Position numbers and translations under genes: made by a program | Assembly: GCA_964631175.1 (NCBI GenBank) | Contig: CAZVWH010000029.1 | Coordinates: 1-32,111 of the forward strand | Direction of reading: 5' to 3' | Origin: CAZVWH01 sp964631175 | GTDB taxonomy: Bacteria > Planctomycetota > Phycisphaerae > Sedimentisphaerales > Anaerobacaceae | DNA: 32,111 nt | In this document: positions 32,030-32,111 of the stretch, one piece after another | Layout of the letters: each line of letters opens with the position of its first letter | Numbering within the stretch: the first letter of the stretch is position 1 | Notes under the pieces: generated by a model | The model's database searches: none | What the model was told of the DNA's origin: nothing | Seen by the model: only the letters and a program-made list of their open reading frames with translations

Positions 32030-32111
32030 ATTCACCCGCCTTCGCAGCCGCTTCGGCGGGTTACGCCGAAGATGTTTATCCTTCGTAGTAGTTCTACTAC
32101 GGAGAATGGAG
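32030..32111. repeat. Dispersed repeat at the window end
   Basis: Contains CGCAGCCGCTTCGGCGG; positions 32039-32059 are the exact reverse complement of 23154-23174 inside the flavoprotein gene. The end is a GTAGTAGTTCTACTAC hairpin followed by GGAGAATGGAG, cut off by the window edge. Confidence 0.7.

Overview
The window looks like a chromosomal segment of a Planctomycetota bacterium, most probably of class Phycisphaerae (inference from gene style, not from a marker gene). Pointers are a secreted protein with a P-domain, a beta-sandwich module and a dockerin-like EF-hand tail, a YtrA-type GntR/ABC operon ending in a zinc-ribbon membrane protein, a glucosidase/SSS-symporter cluster with tiny membrane proteins, and very many short palindromic intergenic repeats. 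No rRNA, tRNA or CRISPR array was found.

Layout. 1-1158: gene-free and repeat-rich (132-bp tandem repeat, inverted-repeat-ended element). 1159-2658: secreted P-domain protein. 2934-3890: LpxL-like acyltransferase. 4141-8255: saccharide operon with GH1 beta-glucosidase, small membrane protein, sodium/solute symporter, second small membrane protein and an unknown protein. 8405-9586: exported alkaline phosphatase. 9587-10288: gene-free, with paired hairpin repeats. 10289-13984 (minus): GntR regulator, ABC ATPase, permease and zinc-ribbon membrane protein behind a promoter overlapped by palindromes. 14236-15720: membrane-anchored CIA30-like/MsrB/MsrA fusion. 16236-17014: zeta-toxin-like ATPase with a small partner. 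17051-21690 (minus): glycyl-tRNA synthetase, a membrane protein with a pseudopilin-like tail, and asparaginyl-tRNA synthetase with a coiled-coil insertion.

22169-29257 is an accessory stretch: an MntA/HepT pair, an HI0933-type flavoprotein, a Doc-type toxin with an HTH antitoxin between copies of a long direct repeat, an STM4504/AbiJ-like HEPN protein, an M48 metalloprotease and a second HEPN/MNT pair. 29333-31960 (minus) is mutS, and the window ends in another repeat.

The most unusual signals are two apparent in-frame repeat insertions inside conserved genes (GlyRS and the flavoprotein, the latter sharing an exact 21-bp stretch with an intergenic repeat), the repeat-flanked Doc cassette with helically phased TTAAC boxes upstream, and three promoters whose -10 boxes lie 6-9 nt before the start codon, suggesting leaderless mRNAs. 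Homology calls come from motif recognition alone; no searches were run.
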